Shown: piece after piece, positions 1 through 6,284 of the stretch | Layout of the letters: the number at the start of each line of letters is the position of its first letter | Position numbering within the stretch: the stretch's first letter is position 1 | Assembly (NCBI GenBank): GCA_016928125.1 | Contig: JAFGLK010000524.1 | Coordinates: 1 to 8,332, forward strand | Origin: Anaerolineae bacterium | Lineage (GTDB): Bacteria; Chloroflexota; Anaerolineae; UBA1429 | DNA: 8,332 nucleotides | Reading direction: 5' to 3' | The notes under the pieces: generated by a model | Databases searched by the model: none | What the model was told of the DNA's origin: nothing | What the model saw: only the letters and a program-made list of their open reading frames with translations | Program-made: the position numbers and the translations under genes

Positions 1-72
1 CGCGAAGACATCCTCGCCAACGCGCCCGAGCCCACAGACGGCTGCTTCGGCGTCCCGCAGGTGCTGGACTAG
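1..72 (+). CDS. gatC: GatC C-terminus (Asp/Glu-tRNA amidotransferase subunit C), partial
   Basis: Only the last 23 codons and the TAG stop lie in the window; the gene begins upstream. The reading frame from base 1 gives a tail with the pattern REDxLANAPEP...GCFGVPQVL, which matches the usual GatC ending (an LR-x-D stretch, then NAP-x-P/D-x-x-x-G-x-F-x-VP-x-VL). GatC is the small subunit that braces GatA and GatB in the GatCAB complex, which converts misacylated Glu-tRNA(Gln) or Asp-tRNA(Asn) to the correct aminoacyl-tRNA in the cytoplasm. The stop is followed after 17 nt by gatA, the common gatC-gatA order, which supports the call despite the short fragment. Confidence 0.9.
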   Translation, partial: REDILANAPEPTDGCFGVPQVLD

Positions 73-89
73 GGCGGCGGAGATCCACC

Positions 90-1592
90 ATGAGCACACC
101 GCTCCACGATTTGACCATCCACGAGGCCGCCGCGCAGCTCGACGCGGGAGATGTGACCGCCGTCGAGTTGACTGAGGCCGTGATCGAGCGCATCCTGGCA
201 GTTGACAACGATGTCCGCGCCTACCTGACGCTGACACCTGAGGCGGCACTGGAGCAAGCCCGAGCCCGTGACCTGCGCCGCCAGGCCGGCGAGCGCGGTC
301 CCCTGTTGGGCATCCCCTTAGCCATCAAGGACATCATCTGCACCCGGGGCATCCCCACTACGTGCGGCTCGCGCATGCTGGAGAGCTTTGTCCCTCCGTA
401 TGACGCAACCGTCGTAACACGTCTGAAGGATGCCGGAGCCATCATACTGGGCAAGACCAACACAGACGAGTTCGCCATGGGCTCGTCCACAGAGAACTCT
501 GCCTTCTTCGCCACCCGCAACCCGTGGGACCTCGAGCGCGTGCCGGGTGGCTCCAGCGGCGGCAGCGCGGCGGCTGTGGCCGCTGGCGAGTGCCTCGGCG
601 CGCTCGGCTCGGATACCGGGGGCAGTGTGCGCCAACCGGCCAGCCTGTGCGGAGTGGTGGGCCTGAAGCCAAGCTACGGGCGTGTGAGCCGCTATGGGCT
701 GGTGGCCTACGCCTCCTCGCTGGATCAGATCGGCGTGCTGGCCAAGGACGTCACAGATGCCGCGCTCTTACTGAAGGCCATCGCGGGCTACGACCCGGCG
801 GATTCGACCTCGATGCCGCTGGACGTGCCCGATTTCCCGACGGCGTTGGGGGGCGATCTCGCAGGGCTGCGCGTCGGCGTGCCCAAGGAGTACTTCGTGG
901 CCGGCCTGCAAAGAGAGGTCGAGGACGCGGTGCGAGCAGCGGTGGAGACGCTGGGCCACCTCGGCGCCACGGTGCGCGAGCTCACTCTGCCGCACACCGA
1001 TTACGCGCTCCCTGTGTACTACCTGATCGCGCCGGCGGAGGCCAGCGCCAACCTGGCGCGCTACGACGGTGTGCGCTACGGACTGCGGGTGCCGTCCGAA
1101 GCGCTCGGCGAGCAGTACAGTCTGACGCGCGGCCAGGGCTTCGGCGCGGAGGTCAAGCGGCGCATCATGCTCGGCACCTATGCCCTTTCCGCTGGCTATT
1201 ACGATGCCTATTACCTGAGGGCGCAGAAGGTGCGCACCCTGATCAAGGCCGACTTCGATCAGGCCTTCGAGGCGGTAGACGTGATTGCCTGTCCCACCAG
1301 CCCCACCGCAGCCTTCCGCATCGGCGAAAAGACCGGCGATCCGCTGCAGATGTACCTCAGCGACATCTTCACCCTCTCGGCCAATCTGGCCGGAATCTGT
1401 GGGCTGAGCCTACCGTGCGGCTTCGACGCCCGCGGCCTGCCGATTGGGCTGCAACTCTTGGGGCAGGCCTTTGGTGAGCCGCAGGTGCTGCGGGTGGCGC
1501 ACGCGTACGAACAGGCGACGGATTGGCACCGGCGCAGGCCCACGCTGATAGGTGACAGCAAGACGGAAGACGGGCTACGGGGAGAGGAATGA
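90..1592 (+). CDS. gatA: Aspartyl/glutamyl-tRNA amidotransferase subunit A (GatA)
   Basis: This 500-residue amidase-signature enzyme is the glutaminase subunit of GatCAB. It releases ammonia from glutamine (or asparagine), which is channelled to GatB for transamidation of misacylated tRNA. The Ser-cisSer-Lys triad is visible: Lys80 in the IPLAIKD motif, Ser155 in the [12 protein letters not shown] glycine/serine loop, and Ser179 in [13 protein letters not shown]. The flanking [15 protein letters not shown] and ASSLDQIG blocks are also typical. Length is close to the usual ~485 residues, with a short charged C-terminal tail after the HRRRPTL ending. The ATG at 90 has a GGAGA Shine-Dalgarno site (79-83) with good spacing. 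It is the second gene of a gatC-gatA operon. gatB is not downstream; the next gene is instead a GalU-like gene, so gatB must lie elsewhere or upstream. Confidence 0.97.
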   Translation: MSTPLHDLTIHEAAAQLDAGDVTAVELTEAVIERILAVDNDVRAYLTLTPEAALEQARARDLRRQAGERGPLLGIPLAIKDIICTRGIPTTCGSRMLESFVPPYDATVVTRLKDAGAIILGKTNTDEFAMGSSTENSAFFATRNPWDLERVPGGSSGGSAAAVAAGECLGALGSDTGGSVRQPASLCGVVGLKPSYGRVSRYGLVAYASSLDQIGVLAKDVTDAALLLKAIAGYDPADSTSMPLDVPDFPTALGGDLAGLRVGVPKEYFVAGLQREVEDAVRAAVETLGHLGATVRELTLPHTDYALPVYYLIAPAEASANLARYDGVRYGLRVPSEALGEQYSLTRGQGFGAEVKRRIMLGTYALSAGYYDAYYLRAQKVRTLIKADFDQAFEAVDVIACPTSPTAAFRIGEKTGDPLQMYLSDIFTLSANLAGICGLSLPCGFDARGLPIGLQLLGQAFGEPQVLRVAHAYEQATDWHRRRPTLIGDSKTEDGLRGEE

Positions 1593-1593
1593 G

Positions 1594-2484
1594 ATGAAGG
1601 GAATCGTGACGATCGCGGGCTTTGGGACGCGCTTCCTACCGGCATCCAAGGCGGTGCCCAAGGAGATGGTGCCCATCGCTGGCGTACCACTGATCCAATA
1701 CCATGTTGAAAGCCTGGTGGCGGCGGGCATGTGCGAGATCATCATCGTCGTGCGCGGCGGCCCCAGCGACGTGGTGCAGCACCACTTTGCCCCCGCTCCC
1801 GATCTGGAGGCGCACCTGGAGCGCTCCGGAAAGGCCGCGCTGCTCGAGCGCATGCGCCGCATCACGCAGATGGCCGACATCATCTTCGTGCGCCAGCCCG
1901 AGACGCTGCCCTACGGCAACGCCTCGCCCGCGCTGGCGGCACGCCCCTGGCTCTCACCCGGCGAGCCATTCTACTACATGTTCGGCGACGACATCATGAT
2001 CGCCGATGTGCCTGTGCCGCGCCAGTTGCTGGACGCCTACCAGCAGTACGGGCCCGCGGCAGTGCTCGCCACGCAGTGGGTGCCCAGCCCCGAGCATCTG
2101 CTCTACGGCTGCATCGAGTTCGAGCCCGGCTCCGACCGCGTCATGAAGCGCATCATCGAGAAGCCCGAGCCCGCCCAGGCGCCCTCCAACTGGGTGCAGG
2201 TGGGCCATTTTGTCTTCACACCGCGGCTGTTCGAGGTGCTGCAGGGCACAGAGACCGGCAAGGGCGGCGAGCTGTGGATGGCCGACGCGGTGGACCGGTT
2301 GGCAGCGCGGGCCACCGTCATCGCGCAGCCGATCGAGGGGCTGTGGATGGCAGCCGGCGACCCACTGCGCCAGCTCAAGGCCAACATCGAGATGAGCCTG
2401 CGGCACCCAGAGATGCGCGCCGACCTGCTGGCCTACCTGCGTTCGCTGCCGATCTGGAAATCGGATGGTGCAGACGCAGGTTGA
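1594..2484 (+). CDS. GalU-like UTP--glucose-1-phosphate uridylyltransferase family protein
   Basis: This 296-residue nucleotidyltransferase resembles GalU, which makes UDP-glucose from UTP and glucose-1-phosphate for envelope polysaccharides. Visible landmarks are the nucleotide-binding block GFGTRFLPASKAVPKEMVPI (9-28), LIQYHVE (33-39), VRQPETLPYGNA (99-110), the metal-binding FGDDI (130-134), IIEKPEP (187-193), VGHFVFTP (203-210) and the tail block GDPLRQLKANIEMSLR (255-270). Start choice: the frame opens further upstream at a GTG (1552), but that would overlap gatA by 41 nt. The ATG at 1594 begins the family's conserved first strand, sits one base after the gatA stop, and has a GGAGAGG site (1581-1587). 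Oddities: the usual PAAGLGTR has changed to TIAGFGTR, the GLGHA block reads PYGNAS, and the C-terminal D-x-GD metal position appears to be Ala253. It may therefore use another sugar phosphate or be a divergent paralogue. The family is certain; the exact substrate is not. Confidence 0.85.
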   Translation: MKGIVTIAGFGTRFLPASKAVPKEMVPIAGVPLIQYHVESLVAAGMCEIIIVVRGGPSDVVQHHFAPAPDLEAHLERSGKAALLERMRRITQMADIIFVRQPETLPYGNASPALAARPWLSPGEPFYYMFGDDIMIADVPVPRQLLDAYQQYGPAAVLATQWVPSPEHLLYGCIEFEPGSDRVMKRIIEKPEPAQAPSNWVQVGHFVFTPRLFEVLQGTETGKGGELWMADAVDRLAARATVIAQPIEGLWMAAGDPLRQLKANIEMSLRHPEMRADLLAYLRSLPIWKSDGADAG

Positions 2485-2683
2485 GTGCTACGCCGGAACG
2501 CGCTACCCTGAGCGCCCGCGCGCGTTCGTTTGGCAAGGGGAGCGCCTGGCGGTGGAGCGGGTCGAACGCGAGTGGCGCGTCCCTGGCGGGCTGGCGTTCC
2601 TCGTCCGCGCGGCCGACGGTCGCTCCTTCACCCTCACCTATCGAGAGGCGCAAGACTGCTGGTCGATCGAGGCGTCAGCGTGA
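2465..2683 (+). CDS. Small DUF6504-like protein of unknown function
   Basis: A 72-residue soluble protein with no signal peptide or membrane segment. Its pattern is ECYAG near the N-terminus, then RPRAFVWQGERLAVERVEREW (18-37), a hydrophobic strand LAFLVRAADG (43-52), FTLTY (55-59) and a final CWSIE. This alternation of short beta strands, with FxWxGxxxxVxxVxxxW followed by FxVxxxDGxxFxLxY, is what I remember of DUF6504 proteins, which are common in Chloroflexota and Thermus-like genomes; this is recall, not a search. The ATG at 2465 overlaps the end of the GalU-like gene by 20 nt in another frame, with a weak GGAA site (2455-2458), suggesting translational coupling. Function is unknown. The chance that it is a real gene is good because the composition and motif pattern look like protein rather than an antisense shadow. 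Confidence 0.72.
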   Translation: MVQTQVECYAGTRYPERPRAFVWQGERLAVERVEREWRVPGGLAFLVRAADGRSFTLTYREAQDCWSIEASA

Positions 2684-2861
2684 CCAGGTTGACGGCCGGT
2701 GGCCACGTAGCACTGGTGCCCCTCACAGCCCTGCCAAGTAGCCCGGCCCCAGCGCCACTTCGCCCTTCCTGAGCGAGCGCGGCCTGTCTCCAGGGGTGTC
2801 ATCGCGCCGCAGGGACCACGGGCAGGCGGAGTGGCCGAGGCCTTGTGTCGTTCTTATCCCC
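2684..2861. other. Convergent intergenic region between the gatA operon and the isomerase gene
   Basis: About 180 bp lie between two stop codons that face each other. I find only short GC-rich inverted repeats, for example GGCC-N3-GGCC near 2694-2704, and no stem followed by a T-run on either strand. A clear intrinsic terminator for either operon is therefore not visible; transcripts may end by Rho or run into each other. No open frame here looks like protein. Confidence 0.6.
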
Positions 2862-3911
2862 TTACCCAAAGTGGCGGGCCAGGTCGTAGGGACTGAGCAC
2901 ACCGTATTCTGTGATCACCCCCGCCACCAGGTGGGGCGGCGTGATATCGAAAGCCGGGTAGTAGGCGCCGACGCCGGGAGCCGCCGTGCGCACCCCCAGG
3001 CAGTGGAGCACCTCTTCGGGGTCGCGCTCCTCCACCACAATCGAGGCCCGATCCGGACGGTTCACGTCGGGCCGGTGCGAGAGCGCGAAGAACGGAATGC
3101 CGTGGTACGCGGCAGCGATGGCGATTCCGAACGTGCCAATCTTGTTCACCACATGCCCGTCGAGCGTGACAAGGTCAGCGGCGGTGAAATACTTCTGAAT
3201 CTTGCCCTGAGCCATCACCGCTGCAGGCATGTTATCGGTGATCACGATCGCTGGCGCGCCCAGCTCGCGCACGCAGTCCGCGGTCAGGCGCGCGCCCTGC
3301 AGATAGGGGCGCGTCTCGGGTGTGTAGACGCGGATCGCTTTGCCGTCCTGCAGCGCGTGGTAGATCACATACATGAACGCGGACTCGGCCAGGCAGTTGG
3401 TCAGCACGCCATCGCCATCGGCGATCAGGTCCGCGCCGAAGCGCCCCATCTTGTCGGCGCGCATGTACATGGCGTCACGGTGGGCCTCGACAAAGTGGAG
3501 CAGCGCCCTCTCCTTGGCATCGCCCTCGTTGGGGCTTTCGTCAGCCGCCCGCAGCGCAGCGCGCAGCACACGCGGCAGGTTCGTGTTCGTGGGCCGGGTG
3601 GCGATCAGGCGCTCGGCCGCCGCCTGCAGGTGTGCGTCCACCTGGCCAGGGGGGCGCCCGGCAACCTCGCGCGCGGCCAGCGCCAGCGCATACCCGGCGG
3701 CGTAGGCCGGGCCGGCGCCCTGCGTCACCATGCCCTCAATGGCCTGCGCTACCGCCTCCACATCGGCGCAACGGACGAACTCCTTCTTGCGCGGGTAGTC
3801 GCGGCGGTTGAAGATCAGCACTGCCCCGTCCTCGTAGCGGACGATGTTCTCGCGACGCATGAGGAACGGCAGTTCGGCCGGTCCGGATCTACTCGTCTCC
3901 TGGTCTGCCAT
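2862..3911 (-). CDS. MtnA/eIF2B-family aldose-1-phosphate isomerase (MtnA- or DrdI-like)
   Basis: A 349-residue member of the family that isomerises aldose-1-phosphates to ketose-1-phosphates (5-methylthioribose-1-P in MtnA, 5-deoxyribose-1-P in DrdI, ribose-1,5-bisphosphate in archaea). Visible motifs: RPTNTNLP (106-113), VLTNCLAE (169-176) with the catalytic-type Cys173, VYTPETRPYLQGARLT (195-210) including Gln205, VITDNM (223-228) with catalytic-type Asp226, GHVVNKIGTFG (252-262) with Asn256/Lys257, IPFF (272-275) and FDITPPHLVAGVITEYG (321-337). The usual RGAPAIG loop near the N-terminus reads TQGAGPAY (63-70), losing the arginine, so the substrate may not be methylthioribose-1-P. The ATG at 3911 has a GGAGG site (3917-3921) five bases away and a promoter just upstream. 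It lies downstream of a class II aldolase, which would take a ketose-1-phosphate product, so the two probably act in sequence. The exact substrate is an inference. Confidence 0.85.
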   Translation of the reverse strand: MADQETSRSGPAELPFLMRRENIVRYEDGAVLIFNRRDYPRKKEFVRCADVEAVAQAIEGMVTQGAGPAYAAGYALALAAREVAGRPPGQVDAHLQAAAERLIATRPTNTNLPRVLRAALRAADESPNEGDAKERALLHFVEAHRDAMYMRADKMGRFGADLIADGDGVLTNCLAESAFMYVIYHALQDGKAIRVYTPETRPYLQGARLTADCVRELGAPAIVITDNMPAAVMAQGKIQKYFTAADLVTLDGHVVNKIGTFGIAIAAAYHGIPFFALSHRPDVNRPDRASIVVEERDPEEVLHCLGVRTAAPGVGAYYPAFDITPPHLVAGVITEYGVLSPYDLARHFG

Positions 3912-3916
3912 ACGCC

Positions 3917-3921
3917 CCTCC
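3917..3921 (-). promoter_or_regulatory. Shine-Dalgarno site of the MtnA-like isomerase
   Basis: On the minus strand this is GGAGG, five bases before the ATG at 3911. It fixes the start codon of the isomerase and fits the short leader predicted from the promoter just upstream. Confidence 0.75.
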
Positions 3922-3942
3922 GCTCATAACGATGTGCTCGTC

Positions 3943-3970
3943 ATTATACAGCATGCCAGGCTCGTGCCCA
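3943..3970 (-). promoter_or_regulatory. Promoter of the MtnA-like isomerase gene
   Basis: A perfect TATAAT -10 box (3948-3943, minus strand) stands in otherwise GC-rich DNA. Sixteen bases upstream is TGGGCA (3970-3965), a poor -35 matching four of six positions. The predicted start point is near 3936, giving a leader of about 25 nt with a GGAGG ribosome site. This implies that the isomerase can be transcribed apart from the aldolase genes upstream of it. Confidence 0.65.
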
Positions 3971-4016
3971 CCCGGCGCGTTGGCGATCTACAGCCTCTCC
4001 AGCGGTAACAAGGACA

Positions 4017-4044
4017 AGGCCAAGCCAGATGTGTGGCTTGGCCT
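4017..4044 (-). terminator. Hairpin terminator after the class II aldolase
   Basis: A perfect stem of GGCCAAGCCA against TGGCTTGGCC (10 bp, plus one flanking A-T pair) with a six-base loop lies 78 nt beyond the aldolase stop. On the minus strand it is followed by TTGTCCTTGTT, which is T-rich for this GC-rich DNA but not an unbroken T-run. It is most likely an intrinsic terminator of moderate strength closing the aldolase operon before the separately promoted isomerase gene. An mRNA-stabilising 3' hairpin is the alternative. Confidence 0.65.
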
Positions 4045-4121
4045 CCGACTTCAGCTACCTGTGGGCCGCAGAAGAGTCCCGATTGCTGCCTAGCAGGGCA
4101 ATGACGCGCCCGGCCTCTCCA

Positions 4122-4889
4122 TCACGCTTCAGTTTGGCCCAAGAGCTTTGCCTTGCGACGCGCCTCATCGGGACGCGTGTTGATGCGTTCCACGTCAGCG
4201 GCCGAGAGAAAGCGCGGCCCTCCCAGCGCGTAGGTTCCCGCCACAATGCGCGCCGTCTTGACCGCCATCGCGGTAATATTCTCCACCTCCAGCGGATGGG
4301 CCCCCAGGGCGATCAGCCCGTGATTCTGCATGTAGACCGTCTTCGGCGGCACGCCGTGACGCGCGATGTACTCCTGCAGCACGCGCCAGACCGTGCGCCC
4401 CAGTGGAATACCCGGGTCCGAGTACGGCACGAAGGCGGGTGCCGGCCCGCACACCACGATCTCATCGGGGAAGATGCGCCCAGAGATGGCTTCCTCGGCC
4501 CGCGCTGAACACATCAGCCCGTTCACCGCCACTGGGTGCGTGTGCCCCACAAACGTCACCCCCGGCAGCCCCAGTGCCAGGGCGTGCAACAGCGCCTCGA
4601 TCGACGGATGGCCTGGCGCCGCCGGGTCCGCTTTGGCCGCGATCAGCCGCTCTTTGATCTCGGCGTCGCTCAGCTCGCCCGCCTCCAGCGTCGCCAGCAC
4701 TGGCGCAAAACGCACGCGCACAAAACCGTCGGGCCCGATGCCCTCCATGCGCGAGCCGCTGCACTTCACCCAGAACGTCTCTGCGTCGGCCCGCGTCGAG
4801 GTGTTGCCCTCGCCTAGGATCACGTAGTCCTTGGCTGGCTCACCCAGGTGCTGCGTCATCTCGATCAATTGCTCCAATACATCCGCCAT
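4122..4889 (-). CDS. Zinc-dependent class II aldolase (RhaE/Ald2-like, L-fuculose-phosphate aldolase superfamily)
   Basis: A 255-residue class II aldolase/adducin-fold enzyme that should cleave a ketose-1-phosphate to dihydroxyacetone phosphate and an aldehyde. Visible motifs are ILGEGNTSTRAD (24-35), the phosphate-loop-like KCSGSRM (42-48), catalytic-type Glu98 in HPSIEALLHAL, zinc ligands His116 and His118 in GHTHP, His190 in QNHGLIALG, plus FPDEIVVCGPAPAFVPYSDPG (140-160). These blocks resemble the N-terminal aldolase half of RhaEW fusion proteins more than short FucA/AraD enzymes. Start choice: GTG- and ATG-type starts further upstream (4931, 4898) are possible, but the ATG at 4889 has a GAGAGGGGG site (4907-4899) at proper spacing. 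It lies 68 nt after the SDR gene, likely in one operon. Rhamnulose-1-P, 5-deoxyribulose-1-P and 5-methylthioribulose-1-P are all plausible substrates. Confidence 0.88.
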   Translation of the reverse strand: MADVLEQLIEMTQHLGEPAKDYVILGEGNTSTRADAETFWVKCSGSRMEGIGPDGFVRVRFAPVLATLEAGELSDAEIKERLIAAKADPAAPGHPSIEALLHALALGLPGVTFVGHTHPVAVNGLMCSARAEEAISGRIFPDEIVVCGPAPAFVPYSDPGIPLGRTVWRVLQEYIARHGVPPKTVYMQNHGLIALGAHPLEVENITAMAVKTARIVAGTYALGGPRFLSAADVERINTRPDEARRKAKLLGQTEA

Positions 4890-4957
4890 GCTCTGCATCC
4901 CCCTCTCAGATAGGTGTCGTGCGCGTCCCACACGCGTTGCGCATCAGGCTCGACTCG

Positions 4958-6193
4958 TCAGATCACCCGATCGCTGCCGCCGTCGATGGGCACCTGCGCC
5001 CCGGTCGACTTGGCGAACAACGGCCCGCACATCTCCGCCACCAACTCTGCCACGTCGTGGCTGGTCACCTCCACCCGCAGCACGTTGTGGCGCTTGTATT
5101 CCGCCACGGTCATCTTGTAGTGCGCCGCCCGCGCCTGTAACACTTCCTCCGTCCAGATGCCCGTGTCGAACACGGCGTGCGGATTGACGATGTTGACGCG
5201 GACGCCGTCCTTACCCCACTCCAACGCCGCCACGCGCGCCATCTGCGTCAGCGCCGCCTTGGAGGCCGAATACGCCACCGCCCCTGGCCCTGGCGCGGGC
5301 ACGTTGCGCGAACTCACCACCACCACCCGCCCGTAGCGTGGCGCCTCCTTCAGCAGCGGGTACGCCTCGCGGAACAGAACCAGGTTGGCATCCAGGTTGA
5401 TCTGCATCACCCGCTCCCACTCCGCCGTCGTCAGCGACTCGATCGGGCACCCGGCTGGAAACACGCCCGCGTTCGAGACCAGCATGTCCACCCCGCCGAA
5501 AGCCCGCACCGCAGCCTCGAACGCGTGACCCACCGCCGCCTCGTCCGTCAGGTCGCAACGCAGGCCAAGGAAGTCGGGGCGGGCGTGCAGCCCCGCGATT
5601 ATCGGGTTGATGTCCAGCCCTACCACCGCCGCCCCGCGCGCCAGGAACGCCTCGACGCACGCCCTGCCGATCCCCGAGGCCGCCCCAGTCACCAGCGCCA
5701 CCTCGCCCGAGAACAGCGCACGCCCATCTCCGGCCGCCAACTCCATCGCGCTCGCTGAACACCCTTCGTCGCCGGCCTCTCCCGCCAGCGCCTGGAGCGC
5801 GCGCAACGCGCCCTCGCCCGTTTCGGCAGCCTCGGCCGCGCTGCGGCCGGCGGCGCACAGCCCCAGCTCGGGGTCGAGCACTACACGCGGCAACGGCTCG
5901 CCACTATCGACGGCTGGCTCCGCCCATGGGTCAGCCGTATCGATGCGCCCGGCGTGGGCCTCGCAGTACGCGCGCGCGGCCCAGCACATGCCCTCCAGCG
6001 CCACAGCACCTCGCCCCACCAGCGCCGCCACGTCCTCGCGCCGCGCGAACGCCACAGCACGCGGGTCGGCTGCCCGTGTCACGATCAGCGGCCGTCCAGC
6101 ACCTACCGAGAGTGCCCGGCGCAGGTCGGCCAGTTCGCAGCGCAGCCACCGCTCGGGCTTGGCCGCTGCCTGATCACGCCCCAGGCTGTTCAT
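4958..6193 (-). CDS. SDR dehydrogenase with N-terminal RhaEW-type linker segment (RhaW-like)
   Basis: A 411-residue protein in two parts. Residues ~160-411 form a short-chain dehydrogenase: VALVTGAASGIG (165-176) binds the cofactor, Asp194 at the end of the second strand suggests NAD rather than NADP, NAG is at 241-243, and the catalytic set is Asn266, Ser295, Tyr308 and Lys312 (YSASK). The C-terminal VNPHAVF...GIWTE and VPIDGGS blocks match the dehydrogenase half of RhaEW, the bifunctional rhamnulose-1-P aldolase/lactaldehyde dehydrogenase. Residues ~12-125, with GRPLIVTRAADPRAVAFA and LPRVVLDPELGLCAAGRSAAEAAE, match what I recall of the region joining aldolase and SDR in those fusions, but no catalytic aldolase domain is present. 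The ATG at 6193 (GGGGGAG site, 6207-6201) is preferred over a GTG at 6217. It probably oxidises the aldehyde released by the adjacent aldolase; this is inferred. Confidence 0.85.
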   Translation of the reverse strand: MNSLGRDQAAAKPERWLRCELADLRRALSVGAGRPLIVTRAADPRAVAFARREDVAALVGRGAVALEGMCWAARAYCEAHAGRIDTADPWAEPAVDSGEPLPRVVLDPELGLCAAGRSAAEAAETGEGALRALQALAGEAGDEGCSASAMELAAGDGRALFSGEVALVTGAASGIGRACVEAFLARGAAVVGLDINPIIAGLHARPDFLGLRCDLTDEAAVGHAFEAAVRAFGGVDMLVSNAGVFPAGCPIESLTTAEWERVMQINLDANLVLFREAYPLLKEAPRYGRVVVVSSRNVPAPGPGAVAYSASKAALTQMARVAALEWGKDGVRVNIVNPHAVFDTGIWTEEVLQARAAHYKMTVAEYKRHNVLRVEVTSHDVAELVAEMCGPLFAKSTGAQVPIDGGSDRVI

Positions 6194-6200
6194 GCACAAG

Positions 6201-6207
6201 CTCCCCC
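6201..6207 (-). promoter_or_regulatory. Shine-Dalgarno site deciding the SDR start
   Basis: The minus strand reads GGGGGAG seven bases before the ATG at 6193. The alternative GTG at 6217 would place this site inside the coding region and has no comparable site of its own, so the protein most likely begins MNSLGRDQ. Confidence 0.7.
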
Positions 6208-6220
6208 AACTCGACACTCA

Positions 6221-6249
6221 CAGGGGCGACGCCTCTCGCATCGCCCCTG
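6221..6249 (-). repeat. Intercistronic inverted repeat (hairpin) between LsrF-like and SDR genes
   Basis: CAGGGGCGA (6221-6229) pairs perfectly with TCGCCCCTG (6241-6249) around an 11-base loop, giving a nine-pair GC-rich stem in the 91-nt gap. On the minus strand it is followed by TGAGTGTCGAG, not by a T-run, so it is unlikely to be an intrinsic terminator. It sits about 13 nt before the SDR ribosome site and could protect the upstream mRNA or tune relative expression. Confidence 0.55.
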
Positions 6250-6284
6250 CCCAACCTCGCCAGTTCCACCTGCCCGCACCCAGG

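Noticed and set aside
524..1477. 317-codon plus-strand frame within gatA, and a similar one at 1731-2741 within the GalU-like gene
   Set aside because: Both are out-of-frame shadows with Arg/Gly/Ala-rich translations lying wholly or mostly inside genes with intact catalytic motifs.
1552..1593. Upstream GTG start for the GalU-like protein
   Set aside because: It would add 14 charged residues absent from the family and overlap gatA by 41 nt; the ATG at 1594 has a good ribosome site and begins the conserved first strand.
2828..2839. GGAGTGGCCGAG, resembling the start of a serine or leucine tRNA
   Set aside because: No acceptor partner, anticodon arm or T-loop (GTTCGA) follows at the right distance; the sequence runs straight into the end of the isomerase gene.
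2796..3929. Long plus-strand open frame (377 codons) opposite the isomerase gene
   Set aside because: It is the antisense shadow of the isomerase: its translation is rich in His, Arg and Gly with no family motif, while the minus strand shows all MtnA-family blocks plus a promoter and ribosome site.
4890..4957. Small inverted repeat CGCGT/ACGCG in the SDR-aldolase gap
   Set aside because: Five pairs only and no T-run; expected by chance in GC-rich DNA.
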